64,000 bases of DNA from Hymenobacter cavernae (GTDB lineage: Bacteria > Bacteroidota > Bacteroidia > Cytophagales > Hymenobacteraceae). A program made the translations under genes and the position numbers. The notes under the pieces are model-generated. The model did no database searches. It had not been told where the DNA came from and saw nothing but the letters and a program-made list of their open reading frames with translations. The stretch is from assembly GCF_014641455.1 (NCBI RefSeq), contig NZ_BMHT01000001.1, positions 124,001 through 188,000 on the forward strand, in the 5' to 3' direction. Below, piece by piece: positions 44,012 to 54,333 of the stretch (position 1 is its first letter; every line of letters starts with the position of its first letter).

Positions 44012-45037
44012 ATGCCTCGTCTTTCCTTTACGCAACCCGCCGACTTCCTGAAAGAGCGCGATTTCGGCCAGAAGCTCGAAGCCACGTTCGACTTTATACG
44101 AGCGCACTTCAAGCCGCTTGGCAAGTGCCTGCTTTACATTGTGCTGCCCATTGCGCTGCTAAATGGAATTATGGTGGGACTGCTCCAAGCGCGGCTGGGC
44201 AGCTACTTCAGAGCAGCTACTATTGCTAGTCGAACTGGTGGCACAATGAACTACTTCTCTTTCAGCGAGCAGGTGCCACAATCGTTACTCTTTGTTGTCA
44301 CAGGTCTCATCACTTTTGCGCTTGGCATCCTGACGGTGTATGGCTACATGGTGCTACGGCTGCACCAGGAAGATCCGACTGCAGAGATATCCGTGGCAGA
44401 AGTGTGGGCGTTTGTGCGGCGGCGCCTGCTCGGCACCATCTTGGCTTTTATAGGACTGGCCATCTGCTTCATGCTGCTGTTTATACCCTTTTTCGGAATG
44501 GTATTTCTGGGAGGGCTAGGTGCCGGAAGCTCCGGTGGGGTGGCGTTTCTGTTCTTACTGATACCGGTTTGCTACTGTGCCTTTCTTTACATGGGAGTCA
44601 CGCTTAGCCTCTTCTTCATCATTTGGGTGCGCGAAGAGCTAGGTTTCTTTGCTACGCTACGTCGCTGCTTTTACCTGATTTGGGGAAAGTGGTGGTCAAC
44701 TTTCGGACTGCTTGTGGTGATGAGCATGATCGTGAGTTTGATTATGTTGGTGCTGGTCATGCCCGTTAGCTTCCTGAATGTCTGGTCTCTTGTGAAGCCC
44801 GACGATACCCCGGTCAGCCCCATCCTGACGGTAGCAGCCAACAGCTTCAGCACCATCGCTATAATGCTTCTATACACCCTCATCTTCATCGCCTTGGCTT
44901 TTCAATACTTCAACCTGGTAGAGCGCAAGGACGGCGAAGGGCTCCGCTCTTTGGTCGACCGTCTGGGGCAACCCGCCGCGGCCGCACCCCTGCACCCAGA
45001 CGACCACTACCGCCCCGAGGAAGAAGGTGATTACTAG
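44012..45037 (+). CDS. Polytopic membrane protein of unknown function in the SpoIIM-MoxR cluster
   Basis: The 341 residues have an N-terminal amphipathic part (DFGQKLEATFDFIRAHFKPL, about 16-35) and about six hydrophobic segments (for example near 41-60, 93-112, 140-170, 178-205, 228-255 and 280-300). A charged tail rich in Asp, Glu and Pro ends the protein. I do not recognise a domain with confidence. Its place between SpoIIM and DUF4129 genes, with a 6-bp gap before and an 11-bp overlap after, shows it belongs to the same operon. Confidence 0.85.
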   Translation: MPRLSFTQPADFLKERDFGQKLEATFDFIRAHFKPLGKCLLYIVLPIALLNGIMVGLLQARLGSYFRAATIASRTGGTMNYFSFSEQVPQSLLFVVTGLITFALGILTVYGYMVLRLHQEDPTAEISVAEVWAFVRRRLLGTILAFIGLAICFMLLFIPFFGMVFLGGLGAGSSGGVAFLFLLIPVCYCAFLYMGVTLSLFFIIWVREELGFFATLRRCFYLIWGKWWSTFGLLVVMSMIVSLIMLVLVMPVSFLNVWSLVKPDDTPVSPILTVAANSFSTIAIMLLYTLIFIALAFQYFNLVERKDGEGLRSLVDRLGQPAAAAPLHPDDHYRPEEEGDY

Positions 45038-45893
45038 CCTCTACCCTATCACCTATCGCCTTTCTCGACAATACTCTCCCCTGCTGCGGCGCTTCCGGTC
45101 GACTATTTTGCGGTTCTTCCTTTCATTTTTTAATGCAAAGCTAGCTTTGCCGCCGTTGCGGCGTAGCTGCTGCGCTTTGCTGCTGCTAGCTTCGCTCGGG
45201 GAGCCGCTCGTAGCGGAGTCGCAGTCGTTGGCGCCCCGGCAGTTGCAGCTGGCAGCCGCGCCGGAGCAAGTCTCCTTGCGGCGCCCCACAGCGGAGCGGC
45301 TGAAAGCGCTGCGCAGCCAGCGGGAGCTGCAATACGAGATGGAGCCGGTGCCCCAGACCAGCGCCTGGGATTCATTCTGGTACCGCTTTCGGCGCTGGCT
45401 AGGTCGCTTGCTGAACCGCCCCGCGTACCAGCACGGCTGGCGCTATCTGGTTTACGGCGCTTTTCTGGTGGCTTTTGTTTTCATCGTGCTGCGCCTGCTC
45501 AAAGTAGACCTAACCGGCGCTTTCGGCCGCAATCCGCAACGCATGCCTTTGGCCTACACTACTGAAGGAGAAGACATTCACGCGGTAGACTTTCCCGCGC
45601 GCATTGCCGAAGCCGAAGCTGCCGGCGACTACCGCTTGGCGGTGCGCCTAGGTTTTCTCAGCGTGCTCAAACAGCTCACCGACCGCGGCCTGCTCACTTG
45701 GCGCCCGGAGAAAACCAATGCCGACTACCTGGCCGAAGTACCCGCCGGACCGTTGCACGCTGCTTTTGGGCAAGTGGCCCGGCAGTTCGAATATGCCTGG
45801 TACGGCGAGCTGCCGCTCACGGCCGCTCAGTATGCCTTGGCTCGTGAGGCGCGCCTGGCGCTTTTGCAGCTTCTTACGCCGCACGCCGCCTAA
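45027..45893 (+). CDS. DUF4129 domain protein
   Basis: The 288 residues are read from a GTG at 45027 that overlaps the upstream gene by 11 bp; no better ATG exists in frame. A hydrophobic signal-like segment (about 46-62) is followed by a polar region, a membrane segment near 145-162 (YLVYGAFLVAFVFIVLRLL) and a C-terminal cytosolic domain (about 200-280) with EAAGDYRLAVRLGFLSVLKQL and FEYAWYGELPLTAAQY. This matches DUF4129, usually encoded beside MoxR and DUF58 genes. The function is unknown. Confidence 0.85.
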   Translation: MITSLYPITYRLSRQYSPLLRRFRSTILRFFLSFFNAKLALPPLRRSCCALLLLASLGEPLVAESQSLAPRQLQLAAAPEQVSLRRPTAERLKALRSQRELQYEMEPVPQTSAWDSFWYRFRRWLGRLLNRPAYQHGWRYLVYGAFLVAFVFIVLRLLKVDLTGAFGRNPQRMPLAYTTEGEDIHAVDFPARIAEAEAAGDYRLAVRLGFLSVLKQLTDRGLLTWRPEKTNADYLAEVPAGPLHAAFGQVARQFEYAWYGELPLTAAQYALAREARLALLQLLTPHAA

Positions 45894-47143
45894 TGAAAGA
45901 TCGTCGTTTTCAACTGTATCTGCTGGGTCTGGTCGTCCTGTTCGGGGCGTATGTGCTGGTCGAGTATAACCGGCCGAAGCCCGTCAACCGCACGCCCACC
46001 TTCATCAACCACGACAAGATTCCGTACGGCACGTACGCGCTGTTTGACTTGCTGCCGGATCTGTTTGGCCGCCGGGTACAAACAGTGCGGGAGCCGATCT
46101 TCAATCAGCTTTATCCCGAAGCTAGCCCCGACACGCCTGAGCGTGACAGCACAGTCCATTTCCCCCATGATGTCAACTATTGTTTCGTCAACCGCTCTTT
46201 CCGCTTCGATTCGCTGGATTGTGACGCGTTGCTGCGCTTCGTAGCCAGCGGCAACAATGTCTTTATCGCGGCCGAAGAATTTGATTCGCAGCTAAGCGAC
46301 ACGCTGCACTTCGATACGGATGCCGACGCACGCGTACGGCCCTTGCGCAACTTTCCCGGTCGACTGCGCGCTGATTCGGTTTCCCTGCGCTTCGCTGCGG
46401 GCCTCGCTTCGGGTCGACGCTTTCACTATCCTAGGTCGCTGGCGGACATGCACTTCACCCTCGACAGCGCAGCAGCACCTAGGGTACTAGCGACTGACGC
46501 GCAAAACCGGCCGGTGCTGCTGCGCTTTGCGCATGGCCGCGGCAGTTTCTACCTGTGCTCGGTCCCGATTGCTTTCACCAACCTGTACGTGCTGCGCCCC
46601 CAGACTAGCGATTTTGCATTTGCTAGTCTTTCCTATCTGCCCGCGCCGCGCACCATCTGGTGGGATGAATACCAGAAGCAAGGGCGACCGGGACAACAAT
46701 CGCTGTTGCGTGTGGTGCTGCGCTACCCGGCCCTACGCACGGCTTTTTACGCCAGCTTAGTTGGAATTCTATTGTTTATCTTGTTTGAAGCGAAGCGGCG
46801 GCAGCGCATTATTCCCGTGCTGAAACCGTTGCCTAACACTACTTTGCTATTCACGCGCACGGTGGCCTCGCTCTACCGGCAGGGCAGCAACCATCAGCTT
46901 ATTGCCGAAAAGAAAGTCGGCTTGTTTCTGGAGTACGTCCGCACGCGCTTTCAGGAGAATACCACGAATATCGCTGATGAGCAGTTTCGGGAAAGGCTGG
47001 CCCAGAAGTCAGGACTTGCCCGCGGCCGGGTCGACGAGCTGGTGCGCCTCATCAACTTCGCCCGCACGGCTCCCCGCGTCTCCGACGTTGAGCTGCTTAC
47101 GCTTAGCCGGCTGATAAGTGCTTTTCGCCGCGATGCCCGCTAA
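45893..47143 (+). CDS. DUF4350 domain protein
   Basis: The 416 residues start with a membrane segment (about 6-23, LYLLGLVVLFGAYVLVEY). An extracytoplasmic domain (about 30-270) follows, with GTYALFDLLPDLFG and FVASGNNVFIAAEEFDSQL, resembling the GATase-like DUF4350 fold. A second membrane segment lies near 283-303, then a cytosolic tail with RQGSNHQLIAEKKVGLFLEYVR. The ATG overlaps the DUF4129 stop by one base. The role is unknown; the domain occurs with MoxR/DUF58/DUF4129 across many phyla. Confidence 0.88.
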   Translation: MKDRRFQLYLLGLVVLFGAYVLVEYNRPKPVNRTPTFINHDKIPYGTYALFDLLPDLFGRRVQTVREPIFNQLYPEASPDTPERDSTVHFPHDVNYCFVNRSFRFDSLDCDALLRFVASGNNVFIAAEEFDSQLSDTLHFDTDADARVRPLRNFPGRLRADSVSLRFAAGLASGRRFHYPRSLADMHFTLDSAAAPRVLATDAQNRPVLLRFAHGRGSFYLCSVPIAFTNLYVLRPQTSDFAFASLSYLPAPRTIWWDEYQKQGRPGQQSLLRVVLRYPALRTAFYASLVGILLFILFEAKRRQRIIPVLKPLPNTTLLFTRTVASLYRQGSNHQLIAEKKVGLFLEYVRTRFQENTTNIADEQFRERLAQKSGLARGRVDELVRLINFARTAPRVSDVELLTLSRLISAFRRDAR

Positions 47144-47196
47144 GGCTTTCTCTACAATCAATTTCGTCGCTACTATCTGCAAAAGCTACTGATTTA

Positions 47197-48231
<1,035 letters not shown>

Positions 48232-48232
48232 T

Positions 48233-48350
48233 TCAGTTAACAATTAACAGTTACCAATTATCACTGCACAACTCACCTAGGTGTGAGTAGCCAAACGCGG
48301 ATAACTGATAACTGACAGATGTTAATTGGTAAATGTTAACTAGTAACTGA
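48233..48350. repeat. Intergenic heptamer inverted repeat (element G)
   Basis: The reverse complement of the left arm (48233-48266) reads CAGTGAT AATTGGT AACTGTT AATTGTT AACTG. The right arm (48299-48350) reads GAT AACTGAT AACTGAC AGATGTT AATTGGT AAATGTT AACTAGT AACTGAA. The centre carries the near-palindrome ACTCACCTAGGTGTGAGT. It lies inside the MoxR-DUF58 operon. Confidence 0.75.
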
Positions 48351-48353
48351 AAA

Positions 48354-49703
48354 GTGAAGTCGCTCTATCTTACTTCCCGGTTCTTTCTGGTGCTAGCGGC
48401 TGTAGTAACGGGGCTGGTAGTGGCGTTTTTTCTGCCGGTGCTGCTCGTGCCCTTGCAGGTAGTGCTAGCCTTACTTGTAGTGCTGACTTTGCTGGATGGC
48501 CTATTGCTCTACACGCCCGGCCGCAACGGCGCGGGCCACGTTTTTGGGCGGCGCGTGCTAGGCGACAAGCTTGCTAATGGCAGCGACAACGACCTAGCTA
48601 TTTACCTCGAAAACCACTATCGTTTCCCCGTCAGCACCCGGACGATTGATGAAATTCCGGTGCAGTTTCAACGGCGTGATGTGCTGTTTCGGGCAGAGCT
48701 GAAAGCTGGCGAAACCACTATCATCCGCTACCAACTGCGGCCTACCAAGCGAGGCGAATACCAGTTTGGAGCCGTGAACGTGTTCGTGACTTCACCGATT
48801 GGACTGGTGCGTCGTCGTTTTCGCTATGGGCCAGATCAGGTGGTGCCGGTGTATCCGTCGTTTTTGCAAATGCGCCAGTACGAGCTGCTGGCTATCAGCA
48901 ACCGCCTGACGGAAGTAGGCGTGAAGCGCATTCAGCGCGTAGGTCACAGCCTGGAGTTCGAGCAGATCCGGCCCTACGTAGCCGGCGACGATCCACGAAC
49001 CATCAACTGGAAGGCCTCGGCTCGCCGCTCCAATGCAGACACGGATACGCTGGTAGTCAATCACTTCCAGGATGAACGCGCTCAACAGGTCTATTGCCTG
49101 ATCGATAAAGGACGGGTGATGCGCATGCCGTTCGCGGGCCTGAGTCTGCTGGATTATGCCATCAATGCCACGCTGATAGTCAGCAACATTGCCCTGATCA
49201 AGCACGATAAAGCGGGGCTGGTCACGTTCTCCAATCAGCTCAGCGCTGTTGTACCCGCGGACCGTCGTAGCGGCCATTTGCTCAAGCTGCTGGAAGTGCT
49301 TTACCGACAGCGCACCAAATACCTCGAAACTGATTTTGAGCTGCTTTACACCAATATCAAAGCCAAAATCCGGCAGCGTAGCCTGCTGATTCTATTCACC
49401 AACTTCGAGACGCTGAGCGGCTTACAGCGCCAGTTGCCTTACCTGCGCCGCCTCGCCAAAGACCATCTGCTGCTGGTTGTCTTCTTCGAAAATACTGAGC
49501 TGGATCTTTTCCTAAACTCGCCCGCCGAAACAACGGAAGAAGTTTACAACCAGACGATTGCCGAGAAGTTCGCCCAGGAAAAGCGCCAGATCGTGCGTGA
49601 GCTGCAACGCTACGGCATTCACGCTCTACTCACCGCACCCGACCAGCTGACGATCAACACGATAAACAAATACCTTGAGTTCAAGTCGCGGGGGATGATC
49701 TAG
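48354..49703 (+). CDS. DUF58 domain protein
   Basis: The 449 residues are read from a GTG at 48354, which lies right after the repeat arm and opens the N-terminal membrane hairpin (about 8-50). The DUF58 core is seen at VGVKRIQRVGHSLEFEQIRPYVAGDDPRTINWKASARR in two segments (near 196-233), followed by a VWA-like region (VYCLIDKGRVMRMPFAGLSLLDYAI). DUF58 proteins pair with MoxR ATPases. The molecular function in Bacteroidota is not established. Confidence 0.93.
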   Translation: MKSLYLTSRFFLVLAAVVTGLVVAFFLPVLLVPLQVVLALLVVLTLLDGLLLYTPGRNGAGHVFGRRVLGDKLANGSDNDLAIYLENHYRFPVSTRTIDEIPVQFQRRDVLFRAELKAGETTIIRYQLRPTKRGEYQFGAVNVFVTSPIGLVRRRFRYGPDQVVPVYPSFLQMRQYELLAISNRLTEVGVKRIQRVGHSLEFEQIRPYVAGDDPRTINWKASARRSNADTDTLVVNHFQDERAQQVYCLIDKGRVMRMPFAGLSLLDYAINATLIVSNIALIKHDKAGLVTFSNQLSAVVPADRRSGHLLKLLEVLYRQRTKYLETDFELLYTNIKAKIRQRSLLILFTNFETLSGLQRQLPYLRRLAKDHLLLVVFFENTELDLFLNSPAETTEEVYNQTIAEKFAQEKRQIVRELQRYGIHALLTAPDQLTINTINKYLEFKSRGMI

Positions 49704-49753
49704 GCTCTGGAATGGTTTTAATACCTTTCCGCCTTCCACCTTCCCGTTCTACC

Positions 49754-51826
49754 ATGTGTTTTTCGCTTCATTTTGGCCGTTTGCTGCTGTGTAGCTACCT
49801 GGTTTTATGTTCATTTATCGCACAAACGCAGCCCACTGACACCCGTCAGCTGATGCCTGTGCCGGCGCAGCTTACCTGGGGCGCCAATCATTTCACGCTC
49901 AAATCGGGGCTAGGTACCGGCATTCAGTTCGATAGTGATCAGGACCCCGCCGTGCGTGCTGCTGCCAATCGTTTTCTGGTTCGGCTAGCCAGAATAACCG
50001 GCCTCAAGCAACCCCGCCCAGCCCTGACGATCCGCTACGGCCGGGTTGGCGAAGTGAAGCTAGGTGAAGACGAATCGTATAGTCTGCGCGTCACGCCGGT
50101 CGGCATTGCGCTTACCTCCGCCACCAGCCTAGGTGCACTGCGTGGCCTAGCTACGCTGGAGCAATTGCTCACGCACGAGAAGAAGAGCTACTACTTCCCC
50201 GAAGTTGATATCACCGACCAGCCACGCTTTCCGTGGCGGGGTTTGCTAATTGACGCTGCCCGGCACTTTATGCCAGTCTCTGTTATTAAGCGCAACCTTG
50301 ATGGCATGGCAGCTATGAAGCTCAACGTGTTGCACTGGCACTTATCCGACGACCAAGGCTTTCGGGTGGAAAGCAAGTCCTTACCTAGGTTGCAGCAAGT
50401 GGCCGCGGCTGGGCAGTACTACAGCCAGGCGCAGGTGCGCGTGGTGGTGCGGTATGCGGCGGAGCGGGGCATCCGGGTAGTGCCGGAGTTTGACTTACCC
50501 GGCCACACCACAGCCTTAATTGCGGCCTACCCGGTGCTGGCCAGCAACGATTCCACGTACGCGCCGGCTCAACGCTGGGGTGTACTCAACATCGCCATTG
50601 ATCCGACCCGCGAAACTACGTATCAACTGCTCGATACGCTGCTCACCGAAATGACGACCTTGTTTCAGGACCCGTATTTTCACATTGGGGGCGATGAAAA
50701 CAATGGGCAGCAGTGGCGACGCAATCCGCGCATTGCGGAGTACATGCGCGCTAACAAGATGGTGAAGGAGAATGGCAAGTTTGATACGCACGCTCTCCAA
50801 ACTGCCTTCAACCGGCGCATCCTGCCCCTGTTCACCAAACAAGGTAAAATAATGGTCGGCTGGGACGAAATTTTTGGGCCTGATCTTCCGCAGGAAGCTG
50901 TTATCCAGAGCTGGCGTGGGCACAAAGCTCTGTATGAAGCGGTGAAGGCCGGCCACCAGGCGCTGCTTTCCAACGGCTACTATATCGACCTGAACTACAG
51001 CGCCGCTACGCACTATCTCAACGACCCACTCCCAGCCGACGCTCCGCTCACCCCCGAACAGCAACGGCGTGTGCTAGGTGGCGAGGCCACTATGTGGGCC
51101 GAATTTGCCGATTCAACGATAATTGACAGCCGCATTTGGCCCCGAGCCGCTGCCGTTGCCGAGCGGCTATGGTCGCCGGCTACCGTGCGCGATGTGCCAG
51201 ATATGTACCGGCGGTTGGCAAGTACTTCCAGTGAGTTAGAAAACCTAGGTCTGCAACACCGCCGCGCACCCGAACAGTTGCTTTTGCAGCTTGCGGGCCA
51301 ACAGAACCTAGCCTCTCTCACGATGCTGGCCAGCGTGCTGGAGCCAGTGAAGGAGTACAAACGCCATCGGCAAGGCTTTAGCTACACGACCCAAACGCCA
51401 TTGAACCGCCTGGTAGATGCCGCTCTGCCCGAAGCCGAAGCGGCGCGGCAGTTTGGCGTCAATGTCAATCAACTGCTGCAATACGTGGCGAGCCCGCCAG
51501 CAGGCAAGCTCCCCAGAAACGACCAAGCATCGCTGACGCTGAACACGTTACGCACCACGCTACTACAATGGAAAGCCAATGATGCGCGGGTGCAGCCGCT
51601 ATTAACCGCGGAGCCATTCTTACGCGAATACGCTCCGTTGTCTACTCAGCTTGCTACGCTTGCGGTCCTAGGTCTGGAGCGGTTGCGTTTGCTGGAAAAG
51701 GGAGAGCAGCCAACTGCGGCCTGGCAGGCAGCAGCTTTGCGGCAGGTAGAAGCCGCCAAAGCGCCCGCCGGCCAAGCAGAACTAGCTATTGTAGAAAGCA
51801 TTCGAAAGCTGATTGCCGCTAAATGA
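49754..51826 (+). CDS. Beta-N-acetylhexosaminidase (GH20)
   Basis: GH20 enzymes remove terminal beta-linked GlcNAc or GalNAc using substrate-assisted catalysis. The ATG at 49754 gives 690 residues and opens a signal peptide ending near SFIAQTQ; an ATG at 49712 would add 14 residues. A GH20b domain (about 30-145) precedes the TIM barrel beginning at PRFPWRGLLIDAARHFMP. The catalytic pair is in HIGGDENNGQQW (Asp-Glu at about 314-315), with HWHLSDDQGFRVESK and TMWAEFAD nearby. A C-terminal helical region follows. It probably acts in the periplasm or outside the cell on chitin-like or host/algal glycans or on peptidoglycan fragments. Confidence 0.94.
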   Translation: MCFSLHFGRLLLCSYLVLCSFIAQTQPTDTRQLMPVPAQLTWGANHFTLKSGLGTGIQFDSDQDPAVRAAANRFLVRLARITGLKQPRPALTIRYGRVGEVKLGEDESYSLRVTPVGIALTSATSLGALRGLATLEQLLTHEKKSYYFPEVDITDQPRFPWRGLLIDAARHFMPVSVIKRNLDGMAAMKLNVLHWHLSDDQGFRVESKSLPRLQQVAAAGQYYSQAQVRVVVRYAAERGIRVVPEFDLPGHTTALIAAYPVLASNDSTYAPAQRWGVLNIAIDPTRETTYQLLDTLLTEMTTLFQDPYFHIGGDENNGQQWRRNPRIAEYMRANKMVKENGKFDTHALQTAFNRRILPLFTKQGKIMVGWDEIFGPDLPQEAVIQSWRGHKALYEAVKAGHQALLSNGYYIDLNYSAATHYLNDPLPADAPLTPEQQRRVLGGEATMWAEFADSTIIDSRIWPRAAAVAERLWSPATVRDVPDMYRRLASTSSELENLGLQHRRAPEQLLLQLAGQQNLASLTMLASVLEPVKEYKRHRQGFSYTTQTPLNRLVDAALPEAEAARQFGVNVNQLLQYVASPPAGKLPRNDQASLTLNTLRTTLLQWKANDARVQPLLTAEPFLREYAPLSTQLATLAVLGLERLRLLEKGEQPTAAWQAAALRQVEAAKAPAGQAELAIVESIRKLIAAK

Positions 51827-51868
51827 TGTGCTGACTAACTCGAAGAAAGCTTGAACCATTTATCAAGC

Positions 51869-51902
51869 AAAAAGGCCGGGCTTTGTGAAGCCCGGCCTTT
51901 TT
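51869..51902. terminator. Bidirectional terminator between the GH20 gene and gmd
   Basis: A 15-bp perfect stem AAAAAGGCCGGGCTT and its complement has loop TGTG and T5/A5 tracts on both sides. It serves convergent genes. Confidence 0.92.
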
Positions 51903-51921
51903 GTGTTGGCGCAAAGTCCGA

Positions 51922-53031
51922 CTACTCTTTGTAGCTGAACACTTTGTGGCCGCCTTTCAGCAGATACTTGTCGCGCTTGAACAGGCTCACGTCGGCGCTA
52001 ACCATCTCGCTTACCAGCGCAGCCAGGTCGTACTTGGGCTCCCAACCTAGCTTTTCTTTGCACTTGGTCGGATCACCGATGAGCAGTTCTACTTCCGTCG
52101 GACGGAAATACTCTGGGTTTACTTTTACTACCACTTGGCCGATTGGCAGTTGATACTCAGGATCATTGCACTTCGAAACCGTTCCGATTTCGTTCACACC
52201 TTCACCAGTGAATGTTACTTCTACGCCTACTTCAGCGAAAGCCATCCGGATAAAGTCGCGCACAGTGGTCGTAACACCGGTAGCAATAACGAAGTCCTCC
52301 GGTTCATCCTGTTGCAGAATGAGCCACATAGCTTCTACGTAGTCTTTAGCGTGGCCCCAGTCGCGGCGCGCGTCCAGGTTGCCTAGCTCGATGCATTCCT
52401 GCATCTCTGTCACGATCTGGGCTACACCGCGGGTAATTTTGCGGGTAACGAAGGTTTCACCACGCATCGGCGACTCGTGGTTGAAAAGGATGCCGTTAAC
52501 GGCATACATGCCATAAGCTTCCCGGTAGTTAACCGTAATCCAGTAGCCGTATAGCTTGGCAACAGCATAAGGTGAGCGAGGATAGAACGGCGTTCTTTCC
52601 GACTGCGGCACTTCCTGCACTAGGCCGTACAGCTCTGAGGTAGAAGCCTGATAGATCCGGGTTTTCTTGGTCAGACCGAGAATGCGGATAGCTTCCAGGA
52701 TACGCAGCGTACCGATACCGTCAACGTTAGCCACGTACTCCGGCTCATCGAACGACACCTTCACGTGCGACATGGCACCTAGGTTATAGATTTCGTCGGG
52801 CTGAATCTCCTGAATCAGGCGAATCATGTTGGTAGTGTCCGAAAGGTCGCCGAAGTGCAGCTTGAACTTGGCGTCGGGCGAGTTGCCCTCGTAGAGGTGG
52901 TCAACGCGGTCGGTGTTGAACAGCGAGGTACGACGCTTTACGCCGTGTACTTCGTAGCCTTTGCTGAGCAGAAGCTCCGCTAAGTAGGACCCATCTTGTC
53001 CTGTGATGCCTGTGATTAGAGCGACCTTCAT
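51922..53031 (-). CDS. gmd: GDP-mannose 4,6-dehydratase
   Basis: Gmd makes GDP-4-keto-6-deoxymannose from GDP-mannose, the first step to GDP-L-fucose. The 369 residues show the NADP-binding [15 protein letters not shown], the catalytic STSELYG and [15 protein letters not shown] (Tyr/Lys), and [17 protein letters not shown], the Gmd-specific motif. The length is standard. The next enzyme, fcl, lies upstream on the same strand, and a hairpin of 11 near-complementary bases per arm (53074-53100) sits in the spacer. Confidence 0.97.
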   Translation of the reverse strand: MKVALITGITGQDGSYLAELLLSKGYEVHGVKRRTSLFNTDRVDHLYEGNSPDAKFKLHFGDLSDTTNMIRLIQEIQPDEIYNLGAMSHVKVSFDEPEYVANVDGIGTLRILEAIRILGLTKKTRIYQASTSELYGLVQEVPQSERTPFYPRSPYAVAKLYGYWITVNYREAYGMYAVNGILFNHESPMRGETFVTRKITRGVAQIVTEMQECIELGNLDARRDWGHAKDYVEAMWLILQQDEPEDFVIATGVTTTVRDFIRMAFAEVGVEVTFTGEGVNEIGTVSKCNDPEYQLPIGQVVVKVNPEYFRPTEVELLIGDPTKCKEKLGWEPKYDLAALVSEMVSADVSLFKRDKYLLKGGHKVFSYKE

Positions 53032-53159
53032 GAGGAAAGTTTTTTGACTTGGTTAATTATGTTTCAGCAGCGCTACCAAGCGGATTAGCTCCGCTCGGTA
53101 AGCAGCTTATATGTTTTTAGCAGCCGAAGGCCACTAACAATGTAAGAATTAATAAATTA

Positions 53160-54101
53160 CTACCGAGCTACTTCGGGCGCTTTGGCCAGAAACTCTGCGT
53201 AGGCTTTGCGCACTCCGTCCTCTAGCTTGGTTGTGTATTTCCAACCTAGGTTGGTCAGCTTACTCACGTCCATGAGCTTCCGCGGCGTGCCATCCGGGTA
53301 GCTTGAATTGAAGCGCAGCTCCCCTTCGTAACCGACAATCGACTTGACCAGCCCGGCCAGCTCCGCAATAGTCACATCTTCGCCCGTACCGACGTTGACG
53401 AAGCCCGGCTCATTGAAGTTTTGTAGCAGGAAATAGCAGGCATCCGCCAGGTCGTCGGCGTACAGAAACTCCCGGCGGGGCGTGCCTGTGCCCCAGATTT
53501 CCACTTCGGGCGCGTTGTTGAGCTTGGCTTCGTGGAACTTGCGGAGTAGGGCTGGTAGCACATGCGAGCCTTTCAGATCATAGTTGTCATTAGGTCCGTA
53601 CAGGTTCGTCGGCATCGCCGAGATGAAGTTGGCTCCGTACTGGCTGCGATACGCATCGCACATCTTGATACCCGCAATTTTGGCAACGGCATACGGCTCG
53701 TTGGTTTCTTCCAGCAAGCCCGTCAGCAGCGAGTCTTCTTGTAACGGCTGTGGAGCCAGTTTTGGGTAAATGCAGGAAGAACCCAGGAAAAGCAGTTTCT
53801 CGACACCGTGCACGTAGCTCTGATGAATCACGTTGCTTTCGATCATCAGATTGTCGTAGATGAAGTCGGCGCGGTAGGTGTTATTGGCAAGGATGCCTCC
53901 TACTTTCGCGGCTGCCAACACGACATACACGGGTTTTTCTTCTGCGAAGAAAGCAGCTACTGCTGCCTGGTCACGCAGGTCTAGCTCCGAGGAGCTACGC
54001 AGGATAAAGTTCTTATGACCAGCCTTTTGCATTCGCCGTAGGATGGCCGAACCGACCATGCCACGATGGCCGGCAATATATACCGGAGCTTCAAGATTCA
54101 T
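53160..54101 (-). CDS. fcl: GDP-L-fucose synthase
   Basis: Fcl (WcaG) epimerises and reduces GDP-4-keto-6-deoxymannose to GDP-L-fucose. The 313 residues carry [18 protein letters not shown] (the nucleotide-binding glycine motif), [15 protein letters not shown] with its catalytic serine and cysteine, and [19 protein letters not shown] with Tyr/Lys. With gmd it forms a two-gene fucose-donor operon for surface polysaccharide or glycoprotein decoration. The promoter -7 box (TACTTTTG, minus strand 54166-54159) lies 57 bp before the ATG. Confidence 0.97.
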   Translation of the reverse strand: MNLEAPVYIAGHRGMVGSAILRRMQKAGHKNFILRSSSELDLRDQAAVAAFFAEEKPVYVVLAAAKVGGILANNTYRADFIYDNLMIESNVIHQSYVHGVEKLLFLGSSCIYPKLAPQPLQEDSLLTGLLEETNEPYAVAKIAGIKMCDAYRSQYGANFISAMPTNLYGPNDNYDLKGSHVLPALLRKFHEAKLNNAPEVEIWGTGTPRREFLYADDLADACYFLLQNFNEPGFVNVGTGEDVTIAELAGLVKSIVGYEGELRFNSSYPDGTPRKLMDVSKLTNLGWKYTTKLEDGVRKAYAEFLAKAPEVAR

Positions 54102-54158
54102 AGTAGAATGATATTATTAAGCTGGCCCTCCAGAGTATCTCGAGCACACGCACATGAG

Positions 54159-54166
54159 CAAAAGTA
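54159..54166 (-). promoter_or_regulatory. Putative fcl-gmd promoter -7 box (TACTTTTG)
   Basis: Read on the minus strand this is an exact TAnnTTTG in a strongly AT-rich 232-bp spacer. No TTTG is found at 19-bp spacing. The rest of the spacer shows no gene. Confidence 0.45.
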
Positions 54167-54333
54167 AATTGTTTGTTCGACATATACCATTTAAACTTTA
54201 TCCAGATAGAATAGAAAAATTACAGGTCACCTCGTAAACGCCCGCAAATTTAAAACAATATATCGAATATACTATTAATTTCAAACGTTATACGCGCAAC
54301 TAACACCTAGGATTCAAAAGCATTCATTTTAAT

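Noticed and set aside
53074..53100. Hairpin between fcl and gmd as a terminator
   Set aside because: The stem (11 bp with a mismatch) has no T run after it on the minus strand, so it is only noted as a leader hairpin.
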